Shown here one piece after another: positions 7,818 to 14,961 of a stretch of 64,000 nt of DNA (its first letter is position 1; every line of letters begins with the position of its first letter). The translations under genes and the position numbers were made by a program. The notes beneath the pieces were generated by a model. That model saw nothing but the letters and a program-made list of their open reading frames with translations. It was not told the origin of the DNA and did not search any database. This DNA is from Kineococcus sp. NBC_00420 (lineage in GTDB: Bacteria > Actinomycetota > Actinomycetes > Actinomycetales > Kineococcaceae), in assembly GCF_036021035.1 (NCBI RefSeq), contig NZ_CP107930.1, positions 2,666,001 to 2,730,000 on the forward strand. Direction: 5' to 3'.

Positions 7818-8303
7818 CTAGGGCCCGGGTTCCCTCCCGAGCTTCGCCGGGCCGTGCTCGGCGTCGCGCAACCAGCGCGAGCCGCTGCCCTCGTCGCGGG
7901 CGGCGTCGTGGGGGTTGAACAAGGTGCAGCGGGTCAGCGAGAGGCACCCGCAGCCGATGCACCCGGTCAGCGACGTGCGCAGGGCCTGCAGCTCCCGGAT
8001 GCGGGCGTCGAGGAGCCGCTGCCAGACCTCCCCGACCCGCGACCACTCCCGGGCGGAGGGGGCCCGGTCGGACGGCAGGGTGTCGAGGGCCTCGCCGATG
8101 TCGGCCAGGGAGAGGCCGACGCGCTGTCCGGCGGCGATGACGGCGAGGCGCCGCAGGACGTGACGGGGGAAGCGGCGTCGCCCCCCGGCGTCGCGGACCG
8201 GGCTGAGCAGCCCGCGTTCCTCGTAGTAGCGCAACGCGGGGACGCTGAGTCCGGCGCGTTCGGCCACGGTGCCGATGCTCAGCAGGTCGTCTCGCACGCT
8301 CAC
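7818..8303 (-). CDS. soxR: Redox-sensitive transcriptional activator SoxR
   Basis: A MerR-family regulator of 161 residues from GTG 8303 (a second GTG at 8297 gives 159). The amino-terminal winged helix reads LLSIGTVAERAGLSVPALRYYEERGLLSP, followed by the dimerisation helix and the [2Fe-2S] cluster motif GCIGCGCLSLTRC near residue 118, with the C-x2-C-x-C-x5-C spacing diagnostic of SoxR. In actinobacteria SoxR responds to redox-cycling compounds and turns on a few detoxifying oxidoreductases instead of soxS. It is divergent from a VOC gene and the shared intergenic space holds a SoxR-type operator, so it very likely controls the neighbouring operon and perhaps itself. Confidence 0.95.
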   Translation of the reverse strand: MSVRDDLLSIGTVAERAGLSVPALRYYEERGLLSPVRDAGGRRRFPRHVLRRLAVIAAGQRVGLSLADIGEALDTLPSDRAPSAREWSRVGEVWQRLLDARIRELQALRTSLTGCIGCGCLSLTRCTLFNPHDAARDEGSGSRWLRDAEHGPAKLGREPGP

Positions 8304-8328
8304 CCGGGCAGCATCCGGCACGAGGGGG

Positions 8329-8359
8329 TTGACCTCAAGCTCGCTTGAGCTGGTGACGT
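8329..8359 (+). promoter_or_regulatory. SoxR-type promoter and operator
   Basis: A -35 hexamer TTGACC (8329-8334) and a -10-like TGACGT (8354-8359) are separated by 19 bases, the over-long spacer typical of SoxR/MerR-activated promoters. The spacer is filled by a near-perfect inverted repeat, CCTCAAG (8333-8339), four bases, CTTGAGC (8344-8350), which matches the known SoxR box. The expected transcription start falls at about 8366, on the GTG of the VOC gene, so the messenger appears leaderless. Confidence 0.85.
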
Positions 8360-8365
8360 GTCGGC

Positions 8366-9034
8366 GTGCGCATCGACCACGTGCAGTTCCCCGTGCCGGA
8401 CGTCTCCGCCGGCACCGCCTTCTTCCGCGACGTGCTGGGCCTGCCCGTCGACGGGGGGCTCGTCCAGGTCGGCCGGAGCCGGTTGCGGCTGGTTCCCGCC
8501 GCCGACGCGGTCCCCGCGACGCAGCACCTGGCGTTCTCGGTGCCGGGCGACGCGGGCCGCGCGGCGCACGACTGGCTGGCGCAGCGGGTGGAGCTCCTCG
8601 GCCACGACGGGCAGGACCTGTTCGAGGCGCCACCGTCCTGGGACGCCTGCTCCAGCTACTTCCTCGGCGCCGACGGGACCGTCCTGGAACTGATCGCGCG
8701 TCGGCGACGGCCGGAACGTCTCGGCGGCGACGACTTCGGGCCCGGGCACCTGCTGGCGATCAGCGAGGTGGGGATCCCGGTGGCGTCGGTGGCGGAGGCC
8801 CGGCGGCGACTGGCGCGCGAGGTGGGGGCGGCGCCGTTCGGGGGTCCGGGGTCGGAGACGTTCAGCGCCGTCGGCGACGACGACGGGCTGCTGGTGCTCG
8901 TCACGCCCGGTCGGGCCTGGTTCCCGACGCGGGACCACCTGGCCCGGCCGTCGCGACTGGTGGTGGACCTGTCCGGGACGCGGGGTCGCGGTGAGCTGGT
9001 GCTCGACGGCGGCACGCTCGTGCGGTATGATTGA
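8366..9034 (+). CDS. VOC (glyoxalase/bleomycin resistance) family protein
   Basis: A 222-residue protein with GTG start. The amino-terminal half is a VOC module: RIDHVQFPVPDVSAGTAFFRDVLGLPV, then LVQVGRSRLRLVPA, QHLAFSVPG and a closing FLGADGTVLELIARR. The second half (from about residue 125, LLAISEVGIPVASVAEARRRL) repeats the pattern more weakly and ends RGELVLDGGTLVRYD, so it is a tandem VOC protein. VOC enzymes are metal-dependent lyases, isomerases, dioxygenases or drug-binding proteins; the substrate cannot be read here. Control by SoxR and the following flavin monooxygenase suggest a role in disposing of a redox-active small molecule. The start is placed at the SoxR promoter's expected transcription start; no Shine-Dalgarno precedes it. 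Confidence 0.85.
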   Translation: MRIDHVQFPVPDVSAGTAFFRDVLGLPVDGGLVQVGRSRLRLVPAADAVPATQHLAFSVPGDAGRAAHDWLAQRVELLGHDGQDLFEAPPSWDACSSYFLGADGTVLELIARRRRPERLGGDDFGPGHLLAISEVGIPVASVAEARRRLAREVGAAPFGGPGSETFSAVGDDDGLLVLVTPGRAWFPTRDHLARPSRLVVDLSGTRGRGELVLDGGTLVRYD

Positions 9035-9064
9035 GCCTTCAAGCACTTTACCTGGAGGCAAGTC

Positions 9065-10105
9065 GTGGAGATCGGCGTCAGCGCGTTCGCGGAGACCACC
9101 GAGCACCCGGAGACGGGCGCCCTGCTCAGCCACGCGGAACGGCTGCGCGAGATCGTCGAGGAGATCGAGGTCGCCGACCAGGTCGGCCTCGACGTCTACG
9201 GCCTCGGCGAGCACCACCGTCCCGACTACGCCGCGTCCGCCCCCGCCGTCGTGCTGGCCGCGGCGGCCACCCGGACCACGCGGATCCGGCTCTCCAGCGC
9301 CGTCACCGTGCTGAGCTCCGAGGACCCCGTCCGGGTGTTCCAGCAGTTCGCGACCCTCGACGGGCTCTCGAACGGCCGCGCCGAGATCATGGCCGGCCGC
9401 GGGTCCTTCATCGAGTCGTTCCCGCTGTTCGGCTACGACCTCGAGGACTACGACGACCTCTACGCCGAGAAGCTCGACCTCCTGCTGAGGATCCGCGAGA
9501 ACCCCGAACGCGTGAACTGGTCCGGCGGGAGGTTCCGGGCCGACGTCCCCGGCCTCGGCGTGTACCCGCTACCCGTGCAGCAGCCGCTGCCGGTGTGGAT
9601 CGCGGTCGGCGGGAACCCGCAGTCCGTCGTGCGCGCGGGAACCCTCGGCCTGCCGCTGGCCATCGCCATCATCGGCGGGATGCCCGAGCAGTTCGCGCCG
9701 CTGGCCGACCTCTACCGCGAAGCGGGCGCCCGGGCCGGCCACGACCCGTCGACGCTGCGGATCGCGACCCACTCCCACGGGTTCGTGGCCCCGACGACGC
9801 AGCAGGCCACCGACGTGCACTTCAAGCCCTACCAGGCCGTCATGAACGGACTCGGCCGTGAGCGCGGCTGGAACCACTTCTCCCGCACCAGCTACGAGGC
9901 GGCCCGCAGCCGCCGTGGCGCCCTGCTCGTCGGGTCGCCGGAGGAGGTCGCGGAGAAGATCGTGAAGCAGCACGAACAGCTCGGGATCGACCGGTTCATG
10001 CTGCACGTCAGCGCCGGGACGATGCCGCACGCCGACGTCCTGCGGGCCATCGAACTGCTGGGCACCGAGGTCGCCCCCCTGGTCCGCAAGGCCCTCGCCC
10101 CCTGA
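9065..10105 (+). CDS. LLM-class flavin-dependent oxidoreductase (luciferase-like)
   Basis: A 346-residue protein with GTG start and a strong ggagg Shine-Dalgarno at 9053-9057. The bacterial luciferase-like TIM-barrel pattern is continuous: [82 protein letters not shown] (partly shown), [42 protein letters not shown] and [12 protein letters not shown]. Such enzymes use reduced flavin supplied by a reductase and oxygen to attack organic substrates. It lies 30 bases after the SoxR-controlled VOC gene and is probably co-transcribed, making a two-gene SoxR regulon. Substrate unknown. Confidence 0.92.
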   Translation: MEIGVSAFAETTEHPETGALLSHAERLREIVEEIEVADQVGLDVYGLGEHHRPDYAASAPAVVLAAAATRTTRIRLSSAVTVLSSEDPVRVFQQFATLDGLSNGRAEIMAGRGSFIESFPLFGYDLEDYDDLYAEKLDLLLRIRENPERVNWSGGRFRADVPGLGVYPLPVQQPLPVWIAVGGNPQSVVRAGTLGLPLAIAIIGGMPEQFAPLADLYREAGARAGHDPSTLRIATHSHGFVAPTTQQATDVHFKPYQAVMNGLGRERGWNHFSRTSYEAARSRRGALLVGSPEEVAEKIVKQHEQLGIDRFMLHVSAGTMPHADVLRAIELLGTEVAPLVRKALAP

Positions 10106-10142
10106 CCCGTGATCCCGCTGGGAGACCCAGCGGGATCACGGG
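10106..10142. terminator. Perfect 17-bp hairpin terminator
   Basis: Two 17-base arms (10106-10122 and 10126-10142) pair without mismatch around a 3-base loop AGA, starting directly after the stop codon of the flavin monooxygenase gene. The next gene is convergent, so it can serve both strands. There is no T-run, as is usual in very GC-rich actinobacteria. Confidence 0.85.
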
Positions 10143-10161
10143 TGGGGTCGTGTCCACGAGG

Positions 10162-10443
10162 TCAGCGCTTGCGCACGACCAACCACACGGCCAGCGCAGT
10201 GACCACCACGATGCCGGCGATCAGCACACCGCTCTGCTGAGCGCCGGAGCCGGGGGCGCCGGCGCTGACCTCGTGGACCTTCGCCTTGACGTCCTCGACC
10301 TTGGCGCTCGCCTGCGCCTTCACGTCGGCCTTGGCCGCGAGCGCGTCCGCGGTGGAGGCCAGGCGGGCGCGGGTCTCGGCGATGTCGCGCTCGAGCCCCG
10401 CGCGGTCGGTCGGGACGGCACTGTTCGGGAGGCTGTCGCTCAT
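10162..10443 (-). CDS. DUF3618 domain membrane protein
   Basis: A 93-residue protein. Residues 12-50 (DRAGLERDIAETRARLASTADALAAKADVK) are the DUF3618 signature, a helical segment found in actinobacterial membrane-associated proteins. Residues 71-90 (SGVLIAGIVVVTALAVWLVV) form one membrane helix and the protein ends in RKR on the cytoplasmic side. The start overlaps the stop of the upstream holin-like gene by 4 bases, so the two are co-translated. Such pairs are common in actinobacteria and of unknown role, possibly envelope shaping. Confidence 0.8.
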   Translation of the reverse strand: MSDSLPNSAVPTDRAGLERDIAETRARLASTADALAAKADVKAQASAKVEDVKAKVHEVSAGAPGSGAQQSGVLIAGIVVVTALAVWLVVRKR

Positions 10444-10904
10444 CGCTGGAACCCTTCCTTCACGGCGTTGACGTCCTGCTTGACGCTGTCCACCGTCGCC
10501 TGCGGAAGCGCCGGGGTGACCTGCTGGAACTCCTTGCGGCCCACCAGGGCCAGGGCGCCGGCGACGAGGAACAGCACGACCCCGACGATCAGGGCCGCGA
10601 GCCAGGCGCTCACCACCATCGCCAGCGCCAGGATCGCGGTGGTCACGAGGGCACCGAAGCCGAAGAAGGCCAGCAGGCCCGCCCCCGAGAACATCCCGAG
10701 GCCGAGACCCGCCTTCTTGCCCTTCTCGGTCAGCTCGACCTTGGCGAGCGCGACCTCGTCACGGACGAGGTGGGACACCTGTTCGGTCAGCTGACCGATC
10801 AGCTGCCCGACGGTCTCGTCCGCGCGCGTCGGGGACTGGACCGGTCCCGGTCCGTGCGAGACGCTCAGGTCGTCGCTCCGGGTGGACCCCGTGGGTTGGC
10901 TCAT
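10440..10904 (-). CDS. Phage-holin-like family membrane protein (holin-X / DUF1469)
   Basis: A 154-residue protein with ATG start. After a polar amino terminus, residues 31-60 are an amphipathic helix (VGQLIGQLTEQVSHLVRDEVALAKVELTEKG, the family signature), then two membrane helices at about 64-90 (LGMFSGAGLLAFFGFGALVTTAIL) and 93-118 (MVVSAWLAALIVGVVLFLVAGALAL). The tail carries basic and Gln-rich residues. Despite the name, this family is a normal chromosomal membrane protein and is not evidence of a prophage. It forms an operon with the DUF3618 gene. Confidence 0.82.
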   Translation of the reverse strand: MSQPTGSTRSDDLSVSHGPGPVQSPTRADETVGQLIGQLTEQVSHLVRDEVALAKVELTEKGKKAGLGLGMFSGAGLLAFFGFGALVTTAILALAMVVSAWLAALIVGVVLFLVAGALALVGRKEFQQVTPALPQATVDSVKQDVNAVKEGFQR

Positions 10905-10947
10905 GCCCCATGACTACCCGTGTTCGGCCCGGACGACACCCCGAAGC

Positions 10948-12582
10948 TCACCGCATGTGCGGGTACACGTGGTCCGTCGGCGCCACGAACGTCTCCTTGA
11001 GGGCCCGCGGACTGGTCCAGCGCTGCAGGTTGAGGATCGAACCCGCCTTGTCGTTGGTGCCCGAGGCCCGGGAACCACCGAAGGGCTGCTGGCCGACGAC
11101 CGCGCCGGTCGGCTTGTCGTTGACGTAGAAGTTGCCCGCGGTGAAGCGCAGCGCCTCGGAGGCGTGGGCCACGGCGGCGCGGTCGGTCGCGATGACCGAA
11201 CCGGTCAACCCGTAGGGGGAACCCGCGTCGACCGTCCGCAGCGTCTCCTCCCAGGCCCCGGGGCGCGCGTCGTCGAACACGTGGACGGCGAGGACCGGAC
11301 CGAAGTACTCCGTGCAGAACGCGTCGTCGGTGGGGTCCTGCCCCAGGACGACGGTGGGGCGGACGAAGTAGCCCTCGGAGTCGTCGTAGGTCCCGCCGGC
11401 GGCGACGGTCAGGCCGGGTGTCGCCTTCGCGCGCTCGATCGCGGCGACGTTCTTCGCGTAGCTGCGGGCGTCGATGACGGCACCGCCGAAGTTCGAGAGG
11501 TCGCTGACGTCGCCGAAGCGCAGCGAGTCGACCTTGGCGAGGAACTCCTCCCCCATGACGTCCCAGACCGACTGCGGGACGAAGGCGCGGGACGCGGCGG
11601 AGCACTTCTGCCCCTGGTACTCGAAGGCGCCGAGCAGCATGGCGTTGGACAGGATCGCCGGGTCGGCCGAGGGGTGGGCGAGCACGAAGTCCTTGCCCCC
11701 GGTCTCACCGACGAGTCGCGGGTAGGTGCGGTAGTTCGCGATGTTCTCGCCCACCGCACGCCACAGGTGCTGGAACGTCGCCGTGGACCCCGTGAAGTGG
11801 ATCCCGGCGAGGTCGCGGTCCGCGAGGACGACCTCGGAGACGTCCCGGCCGTCACCGGTGAGCAGGTTGATCACCCCCGGGGGGAGTCCCGCGGCCTCCA
11901 GCAGCTTGAGCGTCCACCACGCCGAGAGCGTCTGCGTCGGGGAGGGTTTCCAGACGACGGTGTTGCCCATGAGCGCGGGGGCGGTCGGCAGGTTCCCCGC
12001 GATGGCGGTGAAGTTGAACGGGGTGATCGCGTAGACGAACCCCTCGAGCGGACGGTGGTCCATCCGGTTCCAGACGCCGGGGGAACTGACCGGCTGCTCC
12101 GCGAGCAGCCGGCGCCCGAAGGAGACGTTCCAGCGCCAGAAGTCGACGAGTTCGCAGGGCGCGTCGATCTCGGCCTGCTGCGCGGTCTTGGACTGCCCGA
12201 GCATCGTCGCGGCCGCGATCTTCTCGCGCCACGGACCGGAGAGCAGGTCGGCCGCGCGCAGGAACACCGCGGCGCGGTCGTCGTAGTCCATCGCGGCCCA
12301 CGCCGGACCGGCCGCCAGCGCCGCGTCCACCGCCTGCCGGGCCTGTTCCCTGGTGGCCGTCCCGAACGTCCCGAGGACGCTCGCGTGCCGGTGCGGCTGC
12401 ACGACGTCGACCTTCTCGCCGCCGCCGAGGACGGACTTCCCCCCGATGGTCTGGGTGAGTTCCACGGGGTTGCCCGCCTGCTCGGCGAGGGACTCCAGCA
12501 GCAGCTTCCGCTCGGGGCTGCCGGGGGCGTAGCCGTGGATCGGTTCGTTGCGGGGGGCGGGGACGTCGGTCACGGAGTGCAC
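10948..12582 (-). CDS. pruA: L-glutamate gamma-semialdehyde dehydrogenase (1-pyrroline-5-carboxylate dehydrogenase)
   Basis: A 544-residue aldehyde dehydrogenase of the P5C dehydrogenase subgroup. Landmarks are FNFTAIAGNLPTAPALMGN for cofactor binding, FTGSTATFQHLW, the general-base segment LVGETGGKDFVLAHPSAD with the catalytic Glu, and EYQGQKCSAASRAFVP with the catalytic Cys. Near the end is PFGGSRASGTNDKAG. It oxidises glutamate semialdehyde to glutamate with NAD, the second step of proline breakdown. It follows the proline dehydrogenase gene by 24 bases on the same strand, the usual monofunctional pair of actinobacteria. GTG 12573 is an alternative start. Confidence 0.96.
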   Translation of the reverse strand: MHSVTDVPAPRNEPIHGYAPGSPERKLLLESLAEQAGNPVELTQTIGGKSVLGGGEKVDVVQPHRHASVLGTFGTATREQARQAVDAALAAGPAWAAMDYDDRAAVFLRAADLLSGPWREKIAAATMLGQSKTAQQAEIDAPCELVDFWRWNVSFGRRLLAEQPVSSPGVWNRMDHRPLEGFVYAITPFNFTAIAGNLPTAPALMGNTVVWKPSPTQTLSAWWTLKLLEAAGLPPGVINLLTGDGRDVSEVVLADRDLAGIHFTGSTATFQHLWRAVGENIANYRTYPRLVGETGGKDFVLAHPSADPAILSNAMLLGAFEYQGQKCSAASRAFVPQSVWDVMGEEFLAKVDSLRFGDVSDLSNFGGAVIDARSYAKNVAAIERAKATPGLTVAAGGTYDDSEGYFVRPTVVLGQDPTDDAFCTEYFGPVLAVHVFDDARPGAWEETLRTVDAGSPYGLTGSVIATDRAAVAHASEALRFTAGNFYVNDKPTGAVVGQQPFGGSRASGTNDKAGSILNLQRWTSPRALKETFVAPTDHVYPHMR

Positions 12583-12606
12583 GTCTGGTTTCCTTCCGGG
12601 CCGGGG

Positions 12607-13527
12607 TCAGCCGGCGACGAGGGAGCGGGCGAAGAAGGCGAGGTTCGCGGGTCGTTCGGCGAGGCGACGGGAGAAGTAGCCGTACCAGTCGGTGCCGTAG
12701 GGCACGTAGACGCGGACGGTGTGCCCGGCCCGCGCGAGGCGGAGCTGCTCCCCGGACCGGATGCCGTAGAGCATCTGGAACTCGGCGGTCCCCTCGGGAC
12801 GGCCCCGCAGGAGCGACTCGGCGAGATTCACGAGGCGCAGGTCGTGGGTGGCGATCATCGGGTAGGCACCGCCGTCGAGCAGGACCTTCAGGGAGCGGAC
12901 GTAGGCCTTGTCGACGTCGGCCTTCGCCGGGTACGCGACCTCGGGGGGTTCGTTGTAGGCGCCCTTGACGAGGCGGACCCGGGAACCGGGCACGGCGAGG
13001 TCGCGGGCGTCGCCCTCGGTGCGGCGCAGCATGGCCTGCAGGACGCAGCCGGTGCGGGGGAAGTCCTGGCGCAGGGCGCGCACGGTCTCGAGGGTGTCGT
13101 CGACGCGGGTGTGGTCCTCCATGTCGACGGTGACGTCGACACCGTGGGCGCGGGCGAGCTCGGCGAGGGCGTGGGCCCGTTCGGTGGCCGCTCGCGGACC
13201 GGTCGGACCGAGGCCCTGACCGAGCGCGGAGAGCTTGATCGAGATCTCGTTGCCCGCGGCCAACCCCTCGGCCGCGAGGCGTTCGACGACGTCGCGGTAC
13301 CCCGCGACGGTCTCGTCGGCCTGGCTCGCCTCGGTGATGTCCTCCCCGAGGCGGTCGAGGCTGACGGCGATGCCGTCGCCGTGCAGGGCGCGCACCGCCG
13401 CGGTGGCGGCGGCGACGTCGTCACCGGCGATGAAGCGGGCGACGACGGGGCGGCTGAGGCTGCTGCCGGTCACCAGGGACCGCACGCCGCGGTTGCCGGC
13501 GACGCCGAGGAGGAGTTGTCCGAACAC
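12607..13527 (-). CDS. pruB: Proline dehydrogenase
   Basis: A 306-residue monofunctional FAD-linked proline dehydrogenase of normal length. It has the barrel motifs NEISIKLSALGQGL, VTVDMEDHTRVDDTL, LQAMLRRTEGD, RVRLVKGAYNEPPEVAYPAK and MIATHDLRLV, and the substrate-binding end VYVPYGTDWYGYFSRRLAERPAN. It oxidises proline to 1-pyrroline-5-carboxylate at the membrane, passing electrons to quinone. It is the first gene of the pair with pruA. A PucR-type regulator is transcribed divergently 74 bases away with a palindrome in between, pointing to proline-dependent control. Confidence 0.95.
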   Translation of the reverse strand: MFGQLLLGVAGNRGVRSLVTGSSLSRPVVARFIAGDDVAAATAAVRALHGDGIAVSLDRLGEDITEASQADETVAGYRDVVERLAAEGLAAGNEISIKLSALGQGLGPTGPRAATERAHALAELARAHGVDVTVDMEDHTRVDDTLETVRALRQDFPRTGCVLQAMLRRTEGDARDLAVPGSRVRLVKGAYNEPPEVAYPAKADVDKAYVRSLKVLLDGGAYPMIATHDLRLVNLAESLLRGRPEGTAEFQMLYGIRSGEQLRLARAGHTVRVYVPYGTDWYGYFSRRLAERPANLAFFARSLVAG

Positions 13528-13562
13528 ACCTCGACGCTAGGACCCCACGGGCTCCGGGGCCA

Positions 13563-13576
13563 CTGACGATCGTCAG
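13563..13576. promoter_or_regulatory. 14-bp palindrome, candidate operator for the proline genes
   Basis: CTGACGATCGTCAG is a perfect 14-base palindrome centred between the divergent starts of pruB and the PucR-family gene. Its position, 36 bases before pruB and 26 before the regulator, fits an operator for the regulator. This is inferred from symmetry and place only. Confidence 0.5.
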
Positions 13577-13601
13577 ACCTTCGACCGTTCTCGTCGTACA
13601 G

Positions 13602-14711
13602 GTGGATGATGGCCGGGTGAACCCGGCCGACCAGCTCCAGGACCTCGTCGACTCCGTCGCGGAGCAGACGGGGGCGCCGGTGACCCTGGAGGACCGGGAC
13701 CTGCTGCTGGTGGCCTCCTCCGGTCACGACGAGGTCATCGACGACGTGCGCCGCAGCTCGATCCTGCGCCGGCGCTCCGACCCGGTCGTGCAGCAGCTGT
13801 TCGCGGGCTTCGGCATCGCCCGGGCGACCGGGCCGCTGCGCATCCCGGGCGACCCCGACGCCGGGCGCCTCCCCCGGTGGTGCGTACCGGTGCGCTGGCG
13901 CGGCGTGACCTACGGCTACCTGTGGCTGCTGGACCCGCACGAACGGGTGCGGGCCACCCACCTGGAGCGGGTCCGGGACGCCCTCGACCTCGTCGCGGCG
14001 CACCTCGCGACCCGGGCCCGCGCCGCCGACCGCACCACGTGGGCCGTCGGGGAACTGCTGTCCAGCGACGCGGGCTCGCGGGCCCAGGCCGTGGAGGAGC
14101 TGCAGCGCGACGGGCTGCTGCCCCCGGTCGTGACCGTCGTGGCCCTCGCCCCCGCCGACGGCGGCCCGACCGGGACGGTCAACGGGTGGCTGCTGCCCCG
14201 CTCCGTGCTCGTGTCGGCGGTCGGGCACCGCGCGGCGCTGGTCGTCCCCGGAACGCTCGACGGGGCGGGGATCGCGGCGCGCGCGGCGGGCGCGCTGTCG
14301 TCCCAGCACCCCGCGGGGGTCGCCGTCGGGGTCTCCGGGATCGTCAACGCGACCCAGGCGCACACCGGGTGGCAGCAGGCCGACGCCGCGCTGCGCTCCG
14401 GGGGCGCTGGAGTGCGCGAGTGGGAACGGCTGGGGGCGTTGCGGCTCCACGCGCTCGCCGACCCGGTCGCGCTGTCCACCGTCGTGCGCGACGAACGGGC
14501 CGTGCGGTTGTTCGCCACCGAACCGGAGCTGGTGGAGACGGCCCGGACCTACCTCGACCTGGCCGGCAGCGCGCAGCGCACGGCCGCCGCGCTGTCGATC
14601 CACCGCCAGACCCTCTACCACCGGTTGCGGCGGATCGCGGCGGTCAGCGGGTACGACCTGGACGACGGGCGGGACCGGTTGGCGCTGCACCTGGCGCTGG
14701 TGCTCGGGTGA
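13602..14711 (+). CDS. PucR/CdaR-type helix-turn-helix regulator
   Basis: A 369-residue protein with GTG start (a second GTG lies at 13617). The carboxy terminus, about residues 300-368, is the PucR-type HTH: LVETARTYLDLAGSAQRTAAALSIHRQTLYHRLRRIAAVSGYDLDDGRDRL. The middle resembles the GGDEF-like/ligand segment seen in CdaR regulators, and residues 8-120 resemble the GAF-like input region (LLVASSGHDEVIDDVRRSSILRR). Homologues next to proline dehydrogenase genes act as PutR/PruC-type activators of proline use, so it most likely activates the divergent pruB-pruA pair. Confidence 0.88.
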   Translation: MDDGRVNPADQLQDLVDSVAEQTGAPVTLEDRDLLLVASSGHDEVIDDVRRSSILRRRSDPVVQQLFAGFGIARATGPLRIPGDPDAGRLPRWCVPVRWRGVTYGYLWLLDPHERVRATHLERVRDALDLVAAHLATRARAADRTTWAVGELLSSDAGSRAQAVEELQRDGLLPPVVTVVALAPADGGPTGTVNGWLLPRSVLVSAVGHRAALVVPGTLDGAGIAARAAGALSSQHPAGVAVGVSGIVNATQAHTGWQQADAALRSGGAGVREWERLGALRLHALADPVALSTVVRDERAVRLFATEPELVETARTYLDLAGSAQRTAAALSIHRQTLYHRLRRIAAVSGYDLDDGRDRLALHLALVLG

Positions 14712-14853
14712 GCGGTCGCGACGTCGCACCCACCGGTGTCACCACGTGGGTTGAGGTCTGGGTGCGCCGATCGTGGCGTCCTCACGACCGGTTCGTCCCA
14801 CCGACGGCTCACTCCACGACGGTGCCGGCGCGCTGCTCGGTTAGCGTGGAGGC

Positions 14854-14874
14854 GTGATCACGCTCCAGGGATAG
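14854..14874 (+). CDS. Candidate leader peptide MITLQG
   Basis: A 6-codon open frame, GTG-ATC-ACG-CTC-CAG-GGA-TAG. A -10-like TAGCGT lies at 14842-14847, so the GTG sits exactly where a transcript would start (7 bases later), giving a leaderless start; alternatively ggagg at 14848-14852 could act as Shine-Dalgarno. It lies 87 bases upstream of an MFS transporter gene and is followed at once by a strong hairpin. Whether it is translated is not known. Confidence 0.3.
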   Translation: MITLQG

Positions 14875-14903
14875 GTCGGGCTCGCCGCACGAGCCATCCG
14901 ACC
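14874..14903 (+). promoter_or_regulatory. Structured leader hairpin upstream of MFS gene
   Basis: GGTCGG (14874-14879) pairs with CCGACC (14898-14903) and GCTCG (14880-14884) with CGAGC (14890-14894), leaving a 5-base loop and a 3-base bulge CAT. The hairpin begins inside the stop codon of the candidate leader peptide. Further G/C-rich complementary segments (around 14915-14937) follow before the Shine-Dalgarno of the transporter. This fits an attenuator but matches no riboswitch class that I recognise. Confidence 0.4.
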
Positions 14904-14961
14904 CCCGTCGGGACGACCGGCCACGCCGGCGTTCCGGCCTGCCCTGAGGGAGATCTCCCCC

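Noticed and set aside
10440-10904. Holin-like gene as evidence of a prophage
   Set aside because: This holin-X type is a common chromosomal actinobacterial membrane protein, and no other phage gene is near.
10882-13566. An 894-codon open frame on the plus strand
   Set aside because: It is antisense to the two proline catabolic genes, whose products match known enzymes throughout. High GC content keeps antisense frames open.
14742-14749. CCACGTGG as a further parS core
   Set aside because: Only the central six bases match; the flanks TTT and AAA of parS are absent.
14874-14961. A known riboswitch class before the MFS gene
   Set aside because: I looked for the conserved cores of TPP, cobalamin, SAM and guanidine riboswitches and saw none; only simple hairpins are present.
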